This document shows, piece after piece, positions 44,088 to 54,307 of a DNA stretch of 64,000 nucleotides. Below the pieces are notes generated by a model. The model did no database searches and had not been told where the DNA came from. It worked only from the letters and a program-made list of their open reading frames with translations. Source of the DNA: Marsupella aquatica (Eukaryota > Marchantiophyta); assembly GCA_973895155.1 (NCBI GenBank), contig OZ316893.1, forward strand, positions 6,200,001 through 6,264,000, in the 5' to 3' direction. Made by a program: the position numbers and the translations under genes. Each line of letters opens with the position of its first letter. The stretch's first letter is position 1.

Positions 44088-44937
44088 ACGGCCATAATAT
44101 CTCGGGCAAAAAAGTGTCATTCGAAGCTGTGTGAGTAAATGGATTTGGAAACAATCCATTCACGTCATAATTCAAAAATGCCTTCAATGGAGAATCATCA
44201 ATAAGAACTGTATTAGAAGCATCATATTTTTCTGGAAAACGGTCCCAAATGGTTTGCAGATTCTTCAAAAGTAAGTTGGCCTTCCCGTCTGTTATATCTG
44301 GCCTTTGGATGCAACTATCAAAGGTATCTTCTTGAGTAAAGACAAACTTGAACTTCTGTCGCTCCTCCTCAGTGAAAATCATCTCCATTAAGTCCATTGT
44401 TTTTGGCCTCCTCGCATAGGTCCAAATTGTGACGTCAAAAGCCATGAAAGCTGCATATAGAAATTCATGGAGGTAGGGGCGCTCCACATACATGAAATTA
44501 AACCCTCCACGTCTCCCCCAGTGCACACCACGTTAACTTGTCTGATTTCGCCATGGTCCTGAGCTTCTGGTCTTAATGCAATCCCAACAAATCTTGTTAA
44601 GATCAAGAACCAAGAGCTTTTGCCGGATCGGAGAGTGTAGTATTGGAGTGAAGTCTGGAAACATTAAAATAAACCCTTAGTCAATGTCACTCAAAGTTTA
44701 AACAATTACTACCGAGGAAAAATCTCAAAATTTGAAATCAAACAAACTTTGTTATAACATTTGAAGGAGAGAGGAACGACCCTGGGGCGACCCTCCTAGA
44801 AAAACAATTACATTCAAAATTTGCTATTTTTTAGATCCAAGGTATACCTGGGTCAAACCCTTCCTCCACAGCAACGCTTTCCGAGGGAATGCCATTAAAA
44901 TCATTTGAGGAAGGAGATTCTACGATGCAACTTTGGT
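44088..44937 (-). pseudogene. FCP1/NIF-type (HAD) phosphatase-like exons, cut by an LTR
   Basis: Exons 44848-44937 and 44088-44654 (minus) join in phase at a CAG|GTATAC donor and a TTTCCAG acceptor. The product reads SPIRQKLLVLDLNKICWDC, then YVERPYLHEFLYAAF, DVTIWTYARRP and NTVLIDDSPLKAFLNY, the order of FCP1/NIF phosphatase domains. The catalytic loop is DLN rather than DLD. Plant relatives with a similar DLNG loop exist, to my recollection, so loss of activity is not certain. An in-frame TAA lies at 44533-44535. The frame ends at FLPEILWP, where the LTR begins. The 90-bp exon is only 131 bases from the methyltransferase-like ORF at 45069; a weak GTGGCA donor there could fuse the two in phase. 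Confidence 0.65.
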
Positions 44938-45068
44938 CTGTAAAAAAATATATTATTACAAAGATAAAGCTTAGATTGTCATTAAAATACCAAGAACCAA
45001 AGAAAAGGCTAATAATTTCTGATGTTAAAATGCCCAAATTCATCTATCGTCTGATCACCTAGAACACT

Positions 45069-46514
45069 CTATATCTCAGAGTTGATGCCACCGGGAAGTT
45101 GCTCTTCAAAGGATGGGGGTGCAAAAATTGGGCTCAATCTCAAGTTCATTTTTTTGTAATCTGATTTTGCCATTATCTTTGGAGCTTCGTCTAGTGATTC
45201 TATCATTCCAACCTTTGGTCCATTTCTCCATATGAAATGAGTTGCACGACGGACTGTTTTCATATATCCAGTCCTGCCTATCTCAGATCCAGAATTTTGT
45301 GAAAATGATAATACTATAGGGCTTCCTGTAGAAGCACTTGTAAAAACCAATTTACTCCCTGATGAGCAATATAGAGGAGACAGGGGAGGAGTTGAAGCAC
45401 CTGCCTTCTCTTCTTCATTTGCTGCGGTCTCAAGCACTTGGCGATCATCCTCCTTTGCAAGCGCAATGTCTGGAATTTCTTCCAATTCTACTCCGCCAAT
45501 ATTGCCTAGATCACCTACGGTTGCCTTCCATTGTGCGTCCAATGTGGACGATGTAAGATCTGGGTCCGATTGGTGCATCCAATTCTCTACACCGGCAAAG
45601 GGATTTTTTGGTGGGTCGCCCTCAGGTCGACGCACAACATCTGTCAACCCCACACCAAAGTAGGGAGTACCTACCACTTGTGTTCCACGTTCATCCAAAT
45701 TTCTGGTGACCCTATCGTCTGTGTCGTGACCCGATTCTCCTTCCTCAATCTCATCTTCACCCTGGTCTACGCCTTCTTTGGCGCCAACACGCTCAGAAAC
45801 CACATCGCTGGATCTGCCAAATTTGGAACCGCCCATCCCGTGACTCATTATGGAAGGACCCTTCTCGCATAGAACCCTTCCATATGCTTGAGTGAAATCA
45901 TATTCATCCTCAGTGTTTGAATACGCAAAGCATTCTTTGAAACACAACAAGGACACCTTCATAACCTGTCCTCCCAAGAAAAAGTCAAGGATAGTTTCCC
46001 CTTCAGCCAAAAAAAATTCAATAATACTCTGCAGCATACATTTTGGCTTAGCGTGAATATTCACAAAGCCACCTCTACTTCCCACCATCTCAAACATGGG
46101 AGCCTTTCGCAAGAAATCTCCAATGTGAAATGTCACAATTGACTCGGCCTCTGTCTCCTTACTTGTCTTACTCTTATTCTTATCTTGCTTCTCCATCTTG
46201 TCTCCCACTTGGAAATCAGGGTCTATTGCCGAATTGTAAGAAAATTGGCAATTAAATCCAGGCCTAAACACTTGCTTCCAATCAAATTTCTCCTCAGTGG
46301 TGATTCCTGCAAAGATTATCTCCTCCATACCACAATTGAAAAGTAAGCCCTCTAGAACTGGTGTATCACTCCGTCGATAGCTCCCGTAATCAACGTGGAT
46401 GTCCATTCCCTTTTCATGGTGCAATTTCCTAAGGGCACTCAAAATGTTTGTAGCAAGTGGCCCCGGATGCACAGTCATGACAACAACAATTGTTGGATTT
46501 CTTGGAAGATCCAC
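45069..46514 (-). CDS. Degenerate N6/N4 methyltransferase-like protein
   Basis: Open for 481 codons, but with no clear ATG: the frame begins after a TAA near 46526 and the first codon of the open stretch is GTG, so an upstream exon is likely. PTIVVVMTVHPGPLATNIL fits the strand and helix after motif IV. AKPKCMLQSIIEFF fits motif X, and ETILDFFLGG with the following FAYSNTEDEYDF fits motifs I and II of beta-order DNA methyltransferases. Motif I has GGQ instead of the usual G-x-G, and motif IV is not visible, so activity is doubtful. The C-terminal half is acidic and probably disordered. It resembles the methyltransferase at 49741 in layout only. The family assignment is from motif order and is uncertain. 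Confidence 0.5.
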   Translation of the reverse strand: MDLPRNPTIVVVMTVHPGPLATNILSALRKLHHEKGMDIHVDYGSYRRSDTPVLEGLLFNCGMEEIIFAGITTEEKFDWKQVFRPGFNCQFSYNSAIDPDFQVGDKMEKQDKNKSKTSKETEAESIVTFHIGDFLRKAPMFEMVGSRGGFVNIHAKPKCMLQSIIEFFLAEGETILDFFLGGQVMKVSLLCFKECFAYSNTEDEYDFTQAYGRVLCEKGPSIMSHGMGGSKFGRSSDVVSERVGAKEGVDQGEDEIEEGESGHDTDDRVTRNLDERGTQVVGTPYFGVGLTDVVRRPEGDPPKNPFAGVENWMHQSDPDLTSSTLDAQWKATVGDLGNIGGVELEEIPDIALAKEDDRQVLETAANEEEKAGASTPPLSPLYCSSGSKLVFTSASTGSPIVLSFSQNSGSEIGRTGYMKTVRRATHFIWRNGPKVGMIESLDEAPKIMAKSDYKKMNLRLSPIFAPPSFEEQLPGGINSEI

Positions 46515-46844
46515 AATGTATTGCAGTTATGGAATAATTTCAGAATCAGTCCAAAACACGATTTCGGACCGACCGAGAAGTGTGTCGGAGTTCTCGTTTA
46601 GCCCGATCCCATTTTTTTCTAAGGCAATGCAATGATCGATAAAACTGGCAAAAACTCTCCGAAACGCCACTTTCCTCCATTGCATCGCCGCGGGAATGCA
46701 GGGAGCGATACGTGCATCGGGTTTTACATTCCGTCAGTGAAAAAGTCCGAACTGCGAGTAACTTGGTCCAAACCGCGTAATCCAGGAATGACCACGCACT
46801 AACCCAGGTAAAAGGGGAAATTAACCATGGTTTAGAGCGTCTCC

Positions 46845-46852
46845 TATATAAA
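46845..46852 (+). promoter_or_regulatory. Possible TATA box of the plus-strand copy B genes
   Basis: TATATAAA. A possible donor (CAT|GTAAG) lies near 47022 and a possible acceptor (gtcgcag) near 47380; together they would make an intron that carries palindromic sites, upstream of the ORF at 47448. TATATA also reads on the other strand, so it could serve the minus-strand gene. Confidence 0.35.
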
Positions 46853-46978
46853 GAGGAGCGGGCTGCCCATAAAACGTTTGCTTTCGCCAGAGCAAATATC
46901 TCCTGACTGAGAGCGAATACCAAACTCCCATCAAGTCTTACATTCATCCCAAGCGATTCGACTCTTTCTACCGAAAAC

Positions 46979-47312
46979 CCGATAAATTTATCAGAACAAC
47001 CATTCCTGTTCAAGTTCTCCATGTAAGACTAACTAGTCATTTAGTGTAAAATGTCCAGATCCGAGCGGACTGCGATAAATTTATCGCATTTTGCATTCCT
47101 CTGTTGCAATCATTTGATCCAGTGTGTTTAGAGAGGTGTTGCCTTCATTCCGATAAATTTATCGGAGTCTCCATTCCTTTCATGGAAAGAGGAGTAATTG
47201 AGAATCCGATAAATTTATCGGAGTTGTCATTTTTGTGAAAGATTGAATTCAGGGCTTAGGTGTTTGAGGAAGTCATATTTTCAATTCGAATGCGGAGTGC
47301 GATAAACTTATC
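46979..47312. promoter_or_regulatory. Cluster of five GATAAATTTATC palindromes
   Basis: Cores at 46981-46992, 47074-47085, 47152-47163, 47208-47219 and 47301-47312 (the last GATAAACTTATC), usually with C or G on both sides. Several are followed 6-10 bases later by ATTCC. A looser form, CGATACGTGCATCG, is at 46706-46719. Spacing is irregular (55-95 bp). None were seen in the retrotransposons or MITEs. Confidence 0.75.
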
Positions 47313-47447
47313 GCATCCTCCTGTGAGAATCATTTTCCTTTGTTTTGTTTGGAGACTCATCTTCATCTCTGATGTCGCAGTGTTGCCGGGTTTAGGAGGC
47401 ACAACGGAAGGTCGATTGCACTCCGTGGACAATAGGTATTGTGACAA

Positions 47448-47777
47448 ATGGCTGTCTTCCTTGAAAATCGTGTCAAACGTGCACGCCGGTTGTACAAGAG
47501 ACTCGTGCGACTCAAAGTTCTCCCCATCGGTATAGGAGCATTGTGGATGGGTGGTACTGATCCTGGAGATAGGCAGAATCCTCTCCGCATTGAATTCTGC
47601 GGAATGAATGATGCAGGAGTTCCAATTCGTTCGAGGTTGATGTTAACGGCGTGTTTACATTCTTTGGAGTTTTCTTGTAACTATTGTTGTCGTCGTCTTG
47701 ATAACAAGTACCACAAACAGGCTCACTTCTGTTGTAAGATTTGGAACGAAGACCCTTGGGTGAACCTTTCACGATGA
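47448..47777 (+). CDS. Small hypothetical protein (109 residues), Cys-rich C-terminus
   Basis: Begins MAVFLENRVKRARRLYKRLV, strongly basic, and ends with a cluster, CNYCCRRLDNKYHKQAHFCC, that could bind zinc. I do not recognise the family. It lies just after the palindrome cluster and is followed by two more plus-strand ORFs. It could be an exon of a longer gene. Confidence 0.4.
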   Translation: MAVFLENRVKRARRLYKRLVRLKVLPIGIGALWMGGTDPGDRQNPLRIEFCGMNDAGVPIRSRLMLTACLHSLEFSCNYCCRRLDNKYHKQAHFCCKIWNEDPWVNLSR

Positions 47778-47965
47778 GTATTTCAACCTTTTCATTGAGG
47801 CGCATCTTGGAAGGACATATTTAAATAAACAAGTCCTACCCTTGCGCAGCGAATATAATACGTCACGAGTCCTAATCGTTAAACTGTCGTGCAGGGTTGG
47901 TACTGTGTTTGGTTACACCTGGTGATTGAAGGTATTTTTATTGGTGGTTTTGGTAGCTCTGCTTC

Positions 47966-48514
47966 ATGGCTGCATCGGAGAATCTAATCGTTGCAAAGAT
48001 GGGATCCGTTTTAGCCCACGAGCGTAGGAAATATATTCGAGGAAAAGTGCCCGGTGTGGAATGCGGAAGTTTGTTGAATGGACTTCCCGATGAACTCGTT
48101 GAATCTCACATTTGGCCCCTCCTAGCCTTGTCTTGCACACAAGATGAACACCTTGGCCTTGACCTAAAACTTCTACCAGAAGAACGACTGACTCGAATGA
48201 GAACAATCATTTGTCTTGGAGCCACCTCGAAGAAATGGAACCATCTTGTTGTTGGTACACAATTTTGGGCGCTATTGAAATATGCAGTCCGTGAGATCAA
48301 TGACATAAACAAAATGCTCGCAAGCATTCCTAATGCCGTCCTTCTCTCAAACCTACATATTGCTAGGGTCTTCCGAGAGGAAACTCATTTCCTCCCTCCC
48401 ATAGATATGCTTGGGTGCTTCTCGTATGACCGATTAGATGCGTTTCTTAGAGTTTGGGTGAATCTTGGAGAAAGCGGGAAGCGGACAATTCTTGCATGGT
48501 TTGGACGAGTCTGA
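47966..48514 (+). CDS. F-box-like protein (182 residues)
   Basis: Starts MAASENLIVAKMG. Residues about 33-75 read LNGLPDELVESHIWPLLA, then RTIICLGATSKKWNHLVV and TQFWALLKY: the LP-x2-L, three-helix and W pattern of an F-box, which binds SKP1 in SCF ubiquitin ligases. No LRR or Kelch repeats follow. It belongs to the run of plus-strand genes among the palindromes, so it may be element cargo. The F-box call rests on pattern only. Confidence 0.5.
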   Translation: MAASENLIVAKMGSVLAHERRKYIRGKVPGVECGSLLNGLPDELVESHIWPLLALSCTQDEHLGLDLKLLPEERLTRMRTIICLGATSKKWNHLVVGTQFWALLKYAVREINDINKMLASIPNAVLLSNLHIARVFREETHFLPPIDMLGCFSYDRLDAFLRVWVNLGESGKRTILAWFGRV

Positions 48515-48541
48515 GTGGATGAGGCATTGCAGTGAACATCC

Positions 48542-48553
48542 GATAAATTTATC
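48542..48553. promoter_or_regulatory. GATAAATTTATC palindrome between small genes
   Basis: A perfect core right after the F-box-like ORF, flanked CC...GC, with TCATTCC ten bases on. Confidence 0.6.
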
Positions 48554-48806
48554 GCACTCCTCATTCCTCTAGTCGATTTTGGGTGCTTGTAAAGAAACAC
48601 TTTGAATATAATTGACTCTGCCTCCCCTGACTTCGGGTTGTGTGGTCCAGAGTGTATTTTTTTGCGCCTCTTCGGACGATTAGCTGACAAGTGCATTGGC
48701 TTCACAGCCCGTTATACAAGGTACTGTAAAGTTGGATGAAACTTGTAGAATTGTAATTAGTATGTTCTCCAAAATTTATTCCTGATTTCTATTCGGTGAT
48801 CAGGCC

Positions 48807-49520
48807 ATGCTCGAGCGACGCATTTTTGTACCCTTCCCGGATCCTCCAGAATGGGGGAATGGAGCCATGCTGGACCAGCTAAGGAGGCTGGATGAGTCAC
48901 TAATTTTAAAGATATGCAGGTTGGTAGTAAAACCGTTTTACCATAACGCATTTCACTTCTACGTAGATCAGGTAGGGGGAGAAATTTATATTCGGTGGGA
49001 TAGATATGTTGGATTTTCTAGAAGAGTTATCCTACTCTTTCTGAAAACCGGTGCAGTAAGACGTTTTATACTCCACTGCTGTCATGTTGTGAAGGGCAAT
49101 CCTGCTTATGAGCCAGAATTCTATGCCGACAACAGACGTAGAGCATTCGATGAGATTCAGGATGTGATTGACGAGCTGGACAATCCTCTTGCCACCGAGT
49201 TTTTTATTGACACTGGTGGGAAACTATATTCATACAAGATTCGTCAACTCCCCCCCCAGCCGGTCTGTGGGCTCTTTAACTTGATCTATGTAAGTTGCCT
49301 GTGGACGAACGTCCTTGCCAATGGTGAGATCTGTCCATGCTGCACAAATGCTTGTTGTGACATTCCGTCACGCCGGTATTCAGTAGCAGTAGTGAATCCT
49401 GAGACTGGTGAAGTTGATTTCCATTGGCTGTGGGCTTATGATCATCGCGTCACTCATATTCCCCAATGGCCCAAGAAGCGGATCGAACGCTTCGCTCTGG
49501 CGAGGTTCAACTATGATTAG
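48807..49520 (+). CDS. Hypothetical protein (237 residues)
   Basis: Starts MLERRIFVPFPDPPEW. It has PCCTNACCDIP, a possible metal-binding cluster near residue 175, aromatic-rich segments and no signal peptide. It ends just before a run of TTTAGGG-like repeats (49518-49560). No family is recognised. Its base composition and position match its neighbours in copy B, so I regard it as cargo of the same element. Confidence 0.5.
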   Translation: MLERRIFVPFPDPPEWGNGAMLDQLRRLDESLILKICRLVVKPFYHNAFHFYVDQVGGEIYIRWDRYVGFSRRVILLFLKTGAVRRFILHCCHVVKGNPAYEPEFYADNRRRAFDEIQDVIDELDNPLATEFFIDTGGKLYSYKIRQLPPQPVCGLFNLIYVSCLWTNVLANGEICPCCTNACCDIPSRRYSVAVVNPETGEVDFHWLWAYDHRVTHIPQWPKKRIERFALARFNYD

Positions 49521-49618
49521 GGTTTAGGTTTAGGGGTTAAGGTTTTGGATTTAGGGTTCCGTAGCTGATTCTTCGACCTGTACACTCGGCCGTCAATTTA
49601 AAGAAGGCTCACTTTTGC

Positions 49619-49701
49619 GATAATTTTATCGGTCTCTTTGTCCTTGTGTGATGAGATGTCGTGTCCACATGTGCTGTGAGATTGGCGGTGATAATTTTAT
49701 C
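49619..49701. promoter_or_regulatory. Two palindromes in the leader of methyltransferase gene B
   Basis: GATAATTTTATC at 49619-49630 and 49690-49701, one base from the consensus, 40-120 bases before the ATG at 49741. Gene A has two of its own palindromes in its leader. Confidence 0.65.
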
Positions 49702-50749
49702 GCTCTTTGCATTGGAATTTGTTTATTTGCAGACTTTTCCATGGCTGCTAGTGGAAAGAGTGGATCTGCTGAGGCAGAGAGTCTCATGACAAGCCTCACC
49801 AATGCAATTTGGACAAGTGAAGACATTTGTGAAGAGATCAAGTGTATCAAGAAGTCATGGTACTTCCGTGATGCCAGATTACAGTCCACGGGTTTCGAAG
49901 ACTGTGTTACCCCAATCCTTTGGGTCCAGTTGCAAAAATCGGCGAAGGTTAATGTTTCGTATGGCCCTGTCATTGCTTTTGCCGTCGTCGAGTTCATGGT
50001 TGGCCACGGGGACGGAAAAGTGTTGACAGAGGGCCTTAGTTTCTTGACAATGTGTGGGCGCAAGGGTTTCACATCTCTCATTGTTACTCTCGATAACTTT
50101 GATGAGAAATCGATGGACAGTTATCCACAAGATCCCCTTGTTGCCGATGTTCGGGCAGCAAGAGAGATGAATGTTATGGGTTCGGCTTGGATCGGCCAGT
50201 ATGTGCAAGATTGTGATGCCATCATGCTTCCAAGGGTGAACGCAGAGTACAAGAGACTTGTGGGTGAAGAGTTCAAACCTGTCCGCAAAATTGTTTTCAA
50301 GAAACCAGGTTCAAGTGGAAGCGGTGGTTCTAATGCCGATAAAATATCGGGGTGGAAAGAACCATTGCAATCCTCTACACATATTGACGTGGACGAACCT
50401 ACAACTTCTGGTCGGGTTTCGGGAAGTGGAAAAGGGAAAGGGAGAGGTAGCGGCAGGGGAGATGCCGCGGGAACCTCTGACGGTGGGAAGAAGAGCCAGG
50501 AAACTAGCGGTAGTGGGAGAGGCCGGGGCAACCATCGAGGACCATCCGTTAAACCAAGCGAAAGTAAAGGATCCGAGGGATCCGGGCCATCTGGTTCTGG
50601 ACTTAGCACAAAGAGGAAGAGGACTGGCTGGACTGAGACGGTGGCTGCAGAAGTAGATAGAGCTCCATCAATTCCATCAGTTCCAATCGCGGTTCCTACG
50701 GCGCCATTGGTAAGTACTACGTCGTTGTATTGTTTAACAAACACGAAAT

Positions 50750-50833
50750 CCGATAAAAATCTCGCTGTTTATTTCCTGAATTGCGGATTGTGGAGTTATG
50801 TTGAACAAATGCGAACTCCGATAAAAATCTCGC
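50750..50833. promoter_or_regulatory. Two palindrome variants in intron 1 of gene B
   Basis: CCGATAAAAATCTCGC at 50750-50765 and 50818-50833. The complement, GCGAGATTTTTATCGG, recurs three times in intron 2. Confidence 0.6.
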
Positions 50834-51956
50834 AGTTTCTTTCCTTAATTGAATTTGCAATGCTTTTGTAGGCTGATCAGGAGGAGGAGACGGCTCTTTC
50901 GATGTATGAGACGGACGCGATCAAGGCAGAGCTCAGTCTTCTGATGCAACGAAGGGTGCAAAGGACAACTGTGCTTCTGCATGTCGACAATCTCATATTT
51001 GATGAGGAGGGGGATTTGACAACTTTGATTAGACCAGTGGATAGATTGCATGTGGAAAATATCAAGATACTTCTCATGAAAAACCCCACCAACTTCAGTG
51101 CCCCGTTCGTGCTGTGTGTGGATCCGAAGGATTGTCCCACAACCGCAGATTGGGACATCCTGAAGTCAAGGGTATGGAAGTATAGAATTATTGGAGGGAA
51201 TCATGGTGCTCAGGCAAAGTCCGAGTTGTTTAAAATGTACGGGAAGCAAATATATGGTGAGCTGGAAGCTTGGGTTTACGCTGGGCTTACGAGATCCGAG
51301 GTCCGAAAGTTAGGCTTCCAGCATAACTATGACCAGGAGTATCGGAAGAACATGACTAAATTTGACCAAGTTCGCGCTTGTCACAATATTTTCCTTGAAA
51401 TGGGTGTGGGCTCAACTAAAGATGTCCGCGAAGCATGTTGTCAAGAATGCATGATGGAGTACACGCCAGGAGTTCGTGACTCCATGGCCAAACATGATCC
51501 GGCTTTCCAAATTGCTTTCTGAACAGGTGAAATTTGGGATCTTCAGGAGCAGATTTTCCAGATGTGGGAGAAAGGTATTGTCTTAGGACAACCCAAAAAA
51601 ATTGTGGCAACGACGAACGCAAAGGGAAAGGTGAAACCTTTGACGGTAAGGGAGATTAAAATGAATAAACTTGCTGGTGACCTCAACTTAAATTCATTTC
51701 GAGGTCTCCAAGGACTGTCAAATAAGGAGCATGTCAAGCGTCTCTTGAATAGGGTTATCGGGAAGGTGATCACTTTGGATCAAATGCACAAGGAAGGTGA
51801 GAAGTTGAAAAAGCTTGCCAAGGTGAAGAAACTATTTTTGCAGATATCTGGTCAGCCAGATTGGGCAACATGCAGAGAAATGTTTCCCAACGAAACAGAT
51901 GTCTCGGTCCTTGGCATATGGGCGGAGAAATTGAGTGACGCGGTAAGCATTCCTCT

Positions 51957-52150
51957 CACAGCATGCTCTATCGCGAGATTTTTATCGGCTTTAGCATTCC
52001 TTTGTTGGTTTCTAAGCGATTGCATCTATCAGCTAGCGTGCTCCATCGCGAGATTTTTATCGGCTTTAGCATTCCTTTGTTGGTTTCTAAGCGATTCCAT
52101 TTATTGGCTAGCGTGCTCCATCGCGAGATTTTTATCGGCCTTAGCATTCA
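51957..52150. repeat. 75-bp tandem repeats with palindrome variants in intron 2
   Basis: GCGAGATTTTTATCGG at 51973, 52048 and 52123, exactly 75 bp apart, within near-identical units (tagcattcctttgttgg follows). They lie inside the intron 51943-52193. The ORF that reads through them is not coding. Confidence 0.85.
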
Positions 52151-53351
52151 TCTCACGCTATTCTAACTGTAGATGTGTCTGACATTCTTATAGCTGAAGA
52201 TTAATTCAAAAAGGAAAAGCAAAGTGGTTCCGGCTGTCACTTATAATTCTGCGGGGGAGGTTATTGTTCCCTCAGCTGAAATCCCTTATGTGTTTAAGAA
52301 TTTTGTGCTTGCTGCAATCGATAAGTACAATCGGCTGAGGTCCTTAGGCAAGGGCACAGCATAAGCGTTTGAACAAACATGGAAAAATACAAACGGGGAT
52401 TCTTTTCCCTACTATCTCCATGTTGGTGATGTTCGAATTTTGGATTCTTTTGTTCAGCCAAGGGCTTACACCCTTGCGGTTGCGGATATTCCGTATGGTT
52501 TTAATGTTCCTGGTTCGGAGTTTGATGAAGTGGCCTTCACAGAAAAGGACATTTTAGACATGTTGACAAGTTTCTCAAAGATGACGACCGCTAAGCAGTG
52601 GAGGTTTGTTGTGATCCATTCACTACAACAAACGCATATGGTGATGTCTGCACTGGAGAGTGTATGCAACTGTGGGGTCAAGGCTGGAATCTGGGAGAAG
52701 ACTAACATTCATGAGCGTCCCGCTGGAGCTCGATTGGCGTGGGGTTTTGAGAACTGGTCGATAGGTTTCTATAGCGAGGAAGGCATTCGGAACATGAACA
52801 TGTACAATTTCCAACCGGATGAGTCTCGCGTCAATATCATCAAGGTTCCATGTGTAACCAAGAAGTCCGTTGATCCGTTGGGATTTGTTGTGAACCCATA
52901 TCAGAAGCCGGTTGGTTTAGGGGCTTGGTTTGTTTCCCATTTCTCTAAGAAAGAGGATTGGGTTATTGATCTTTGTTGTGGAACCGGATCGACATTAGCT
53001 GCTACGCTCCTCAATTCTCACCAGGGTTGTGCTGTTGATAAGAGTTCTACGCAGATTGGTTTTGTAAAATCCCGGATCATGATTCTGGAGTCAAACTGGA
53101 ATTTATATGAAGAATCCCAGATTGAAGGGCACGGCGTTGAAGGTCATGAGATTCAACCACCAATTGCAGGCCAATTGGGTGTACTCGGGACATCGACTTA
53201 CGTAGTTGAGGTCGTGAAGGAGACCGAAGAGGAACAAGAAGAAACTGAGGAAGAGCCTCCCAGAACACCAAATGAGGATGATCTCAACGACATGTTATTA
53301 GATTAGTTGCGTGTGCTCGTTAGGATAATGTCAATCACCAATGAAGTTGTC

Positions 53352-53489
53352 GATAAATTTATCAACTTCTGTATTCCATGAGGAAGAACCTTTGTCACAT
53401 TTATTAATGCGATAAATTTATCGGACTTTGCATATATCGGACTGTCGCGGTGTTCCTGCTGGGGGAATGGAGTTGTCGATAATCTTATC
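53352..53489. promoter_or_regulatory. Three palindromes after methyltransferase gene B
   Basis: Cores at 53352-53363, 53411-53422 (both GATAAATTTATC) and 53478-53489 (GATAATCTTATC) in the spacer between the convergent methyltransferase and transposase-like genes. Confidence 0.65.
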
Positions 53490-53563
53490 GGACAGCATTG
53501 TATTCTCTAATTGGTTTGTCATTGTAATTATTTAAAAAAAAAGATATCATTATAGCTTCGGAG

Positions 53564-54228
53564 CCCTGGGCCCCCAGCCTTTGTAAACTAAAGAGGTATA
53601 CGTGCGTACACCCCCCTCCCTAGTACCCCTTATTATTTTTGGAAGCCTATAAAAATTTCTCTTGTTATTCTTAAAAACTTAATTTTGGAGAATAAATCTG
53701 CCCCTTTGAGATATTATAATTTCACATTTTACACCATTTATGAAAGCCTTGAAAAGTTATAAATTTATCATGTGCAAACGGTTCTAAAACTGATGGGAGT
53801 GTTTTAGAAGGGTTTTGGGTACATACATTTTTGTGTTCGTGACCCTTTAACCCCAAACTTCAACTTTGGGGCATTTTTGAACCACATGGCAGGGTAGTCA
53901 GGGTTCAAAAGCTCCAAAGTCCTAAACTACTCTGAATCATAGATGTTGCAAGCATAATTATATGTCATATACACATGTTCCAATAAAGGGTGACCACAAG
54001 GACCAATCCTATTGTGACGCGTGTCACATCCATATTACATCACCTCTTGAAGCATATTAACTTGGGTGACATTTATATAAGCCTATATTAGTTAGAAAAG
54101 GTTCTTTGAATAAAACCATCCCTTGATATTTCTAAGCCAATTATAAAAATTAATCTCAAATCAGATTTTTTGCACCCTTCATCCGTTCGCACGTCCAGCC
54201 CATTATTAATAATGTTGGGGGCCCAGGG
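53564..54228. mobile_element. 665-bp MITE-like element, copy 2 (inverted)
   Basis: Same element as 2143-2807 in the opposite orientation, 665 bp long. The target copy CTTCGGAG is at 53556-53563 and 54229-54236, and one terminal repeat has a single mismatch. It sits between the methyltransferase and transposase-like genes, hitting no exon. Confidence 0.92.
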
Positions 54229-54307
54229 CTTCGGAGTACATAGTCCCAGAACGATAACCACTGTACATATTCATGGGAACGATAACCATTATAACTTAAA
54301 CCTGAAA

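Larger units (their letters stand above)
49741..53306 (+). pseudogene. ParB-domain DNA methyltransferase B (three exons, two in-frame stops)
   Basis: Exons 49741-50709, 50872-51942 and 52194-53306 have GTAAG donors and AG acceptors, and all joins keep frame (about 1050 codons). Parts: a novel N-terminal domain (to about 185); a Gly/Ser/Lys-rich linker; a ParB-like domain (about 340-500) with RIIGGNHGAQAK near 430 and AWVYAGLTRSEVRKL; a middle helical part; then the methyltransferase with motif IV ADIPYGF near 778, motif X YQKPVG and motif I IDLCCGTGSTLAATL near 939, a beta-class order; and an acidic tail. Breaks: TGA at 51520-51522, where copy A has CGA, and TAA at 52362-52364. The frame is open on both sides, so decay is slight. 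The first ATG after the leader palindromes was taken as the start. The expected product would modify N6-adenine or N4-cytosine in DNA; the ParB part may bind DNA or a nucleotide. Confidence 0.85.

Noticed and set aside
50337-50349. CGATAAAATATCG in methyltransferase exon 1 as a further site
   Set aside because: It is coding, shorter than the consensus by one base, and could be chance; it was left out of the site list.
51963-52166. Repetitive ORF in the methyltransferase intron
   Set aside because: It is a by-product of the 75-bp tandem repeat; good splice sites bound the segment.
51520-52364. Programmed stop readthrough in methyltransferase B
   Set aside because: Copy A has CGA at the first stop, and the second stop is a different codon in another context; ordinary decay explains both better.
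49741-53306. Bacterial or phage contamination as the source of the ParB-methyltransferase
   Set aside because: Both copies have in-frame GT-AG introns, are embedded among plant-type retrotransposons and MITEs, and copy A is interrupted by an LTR element with a target duplication.
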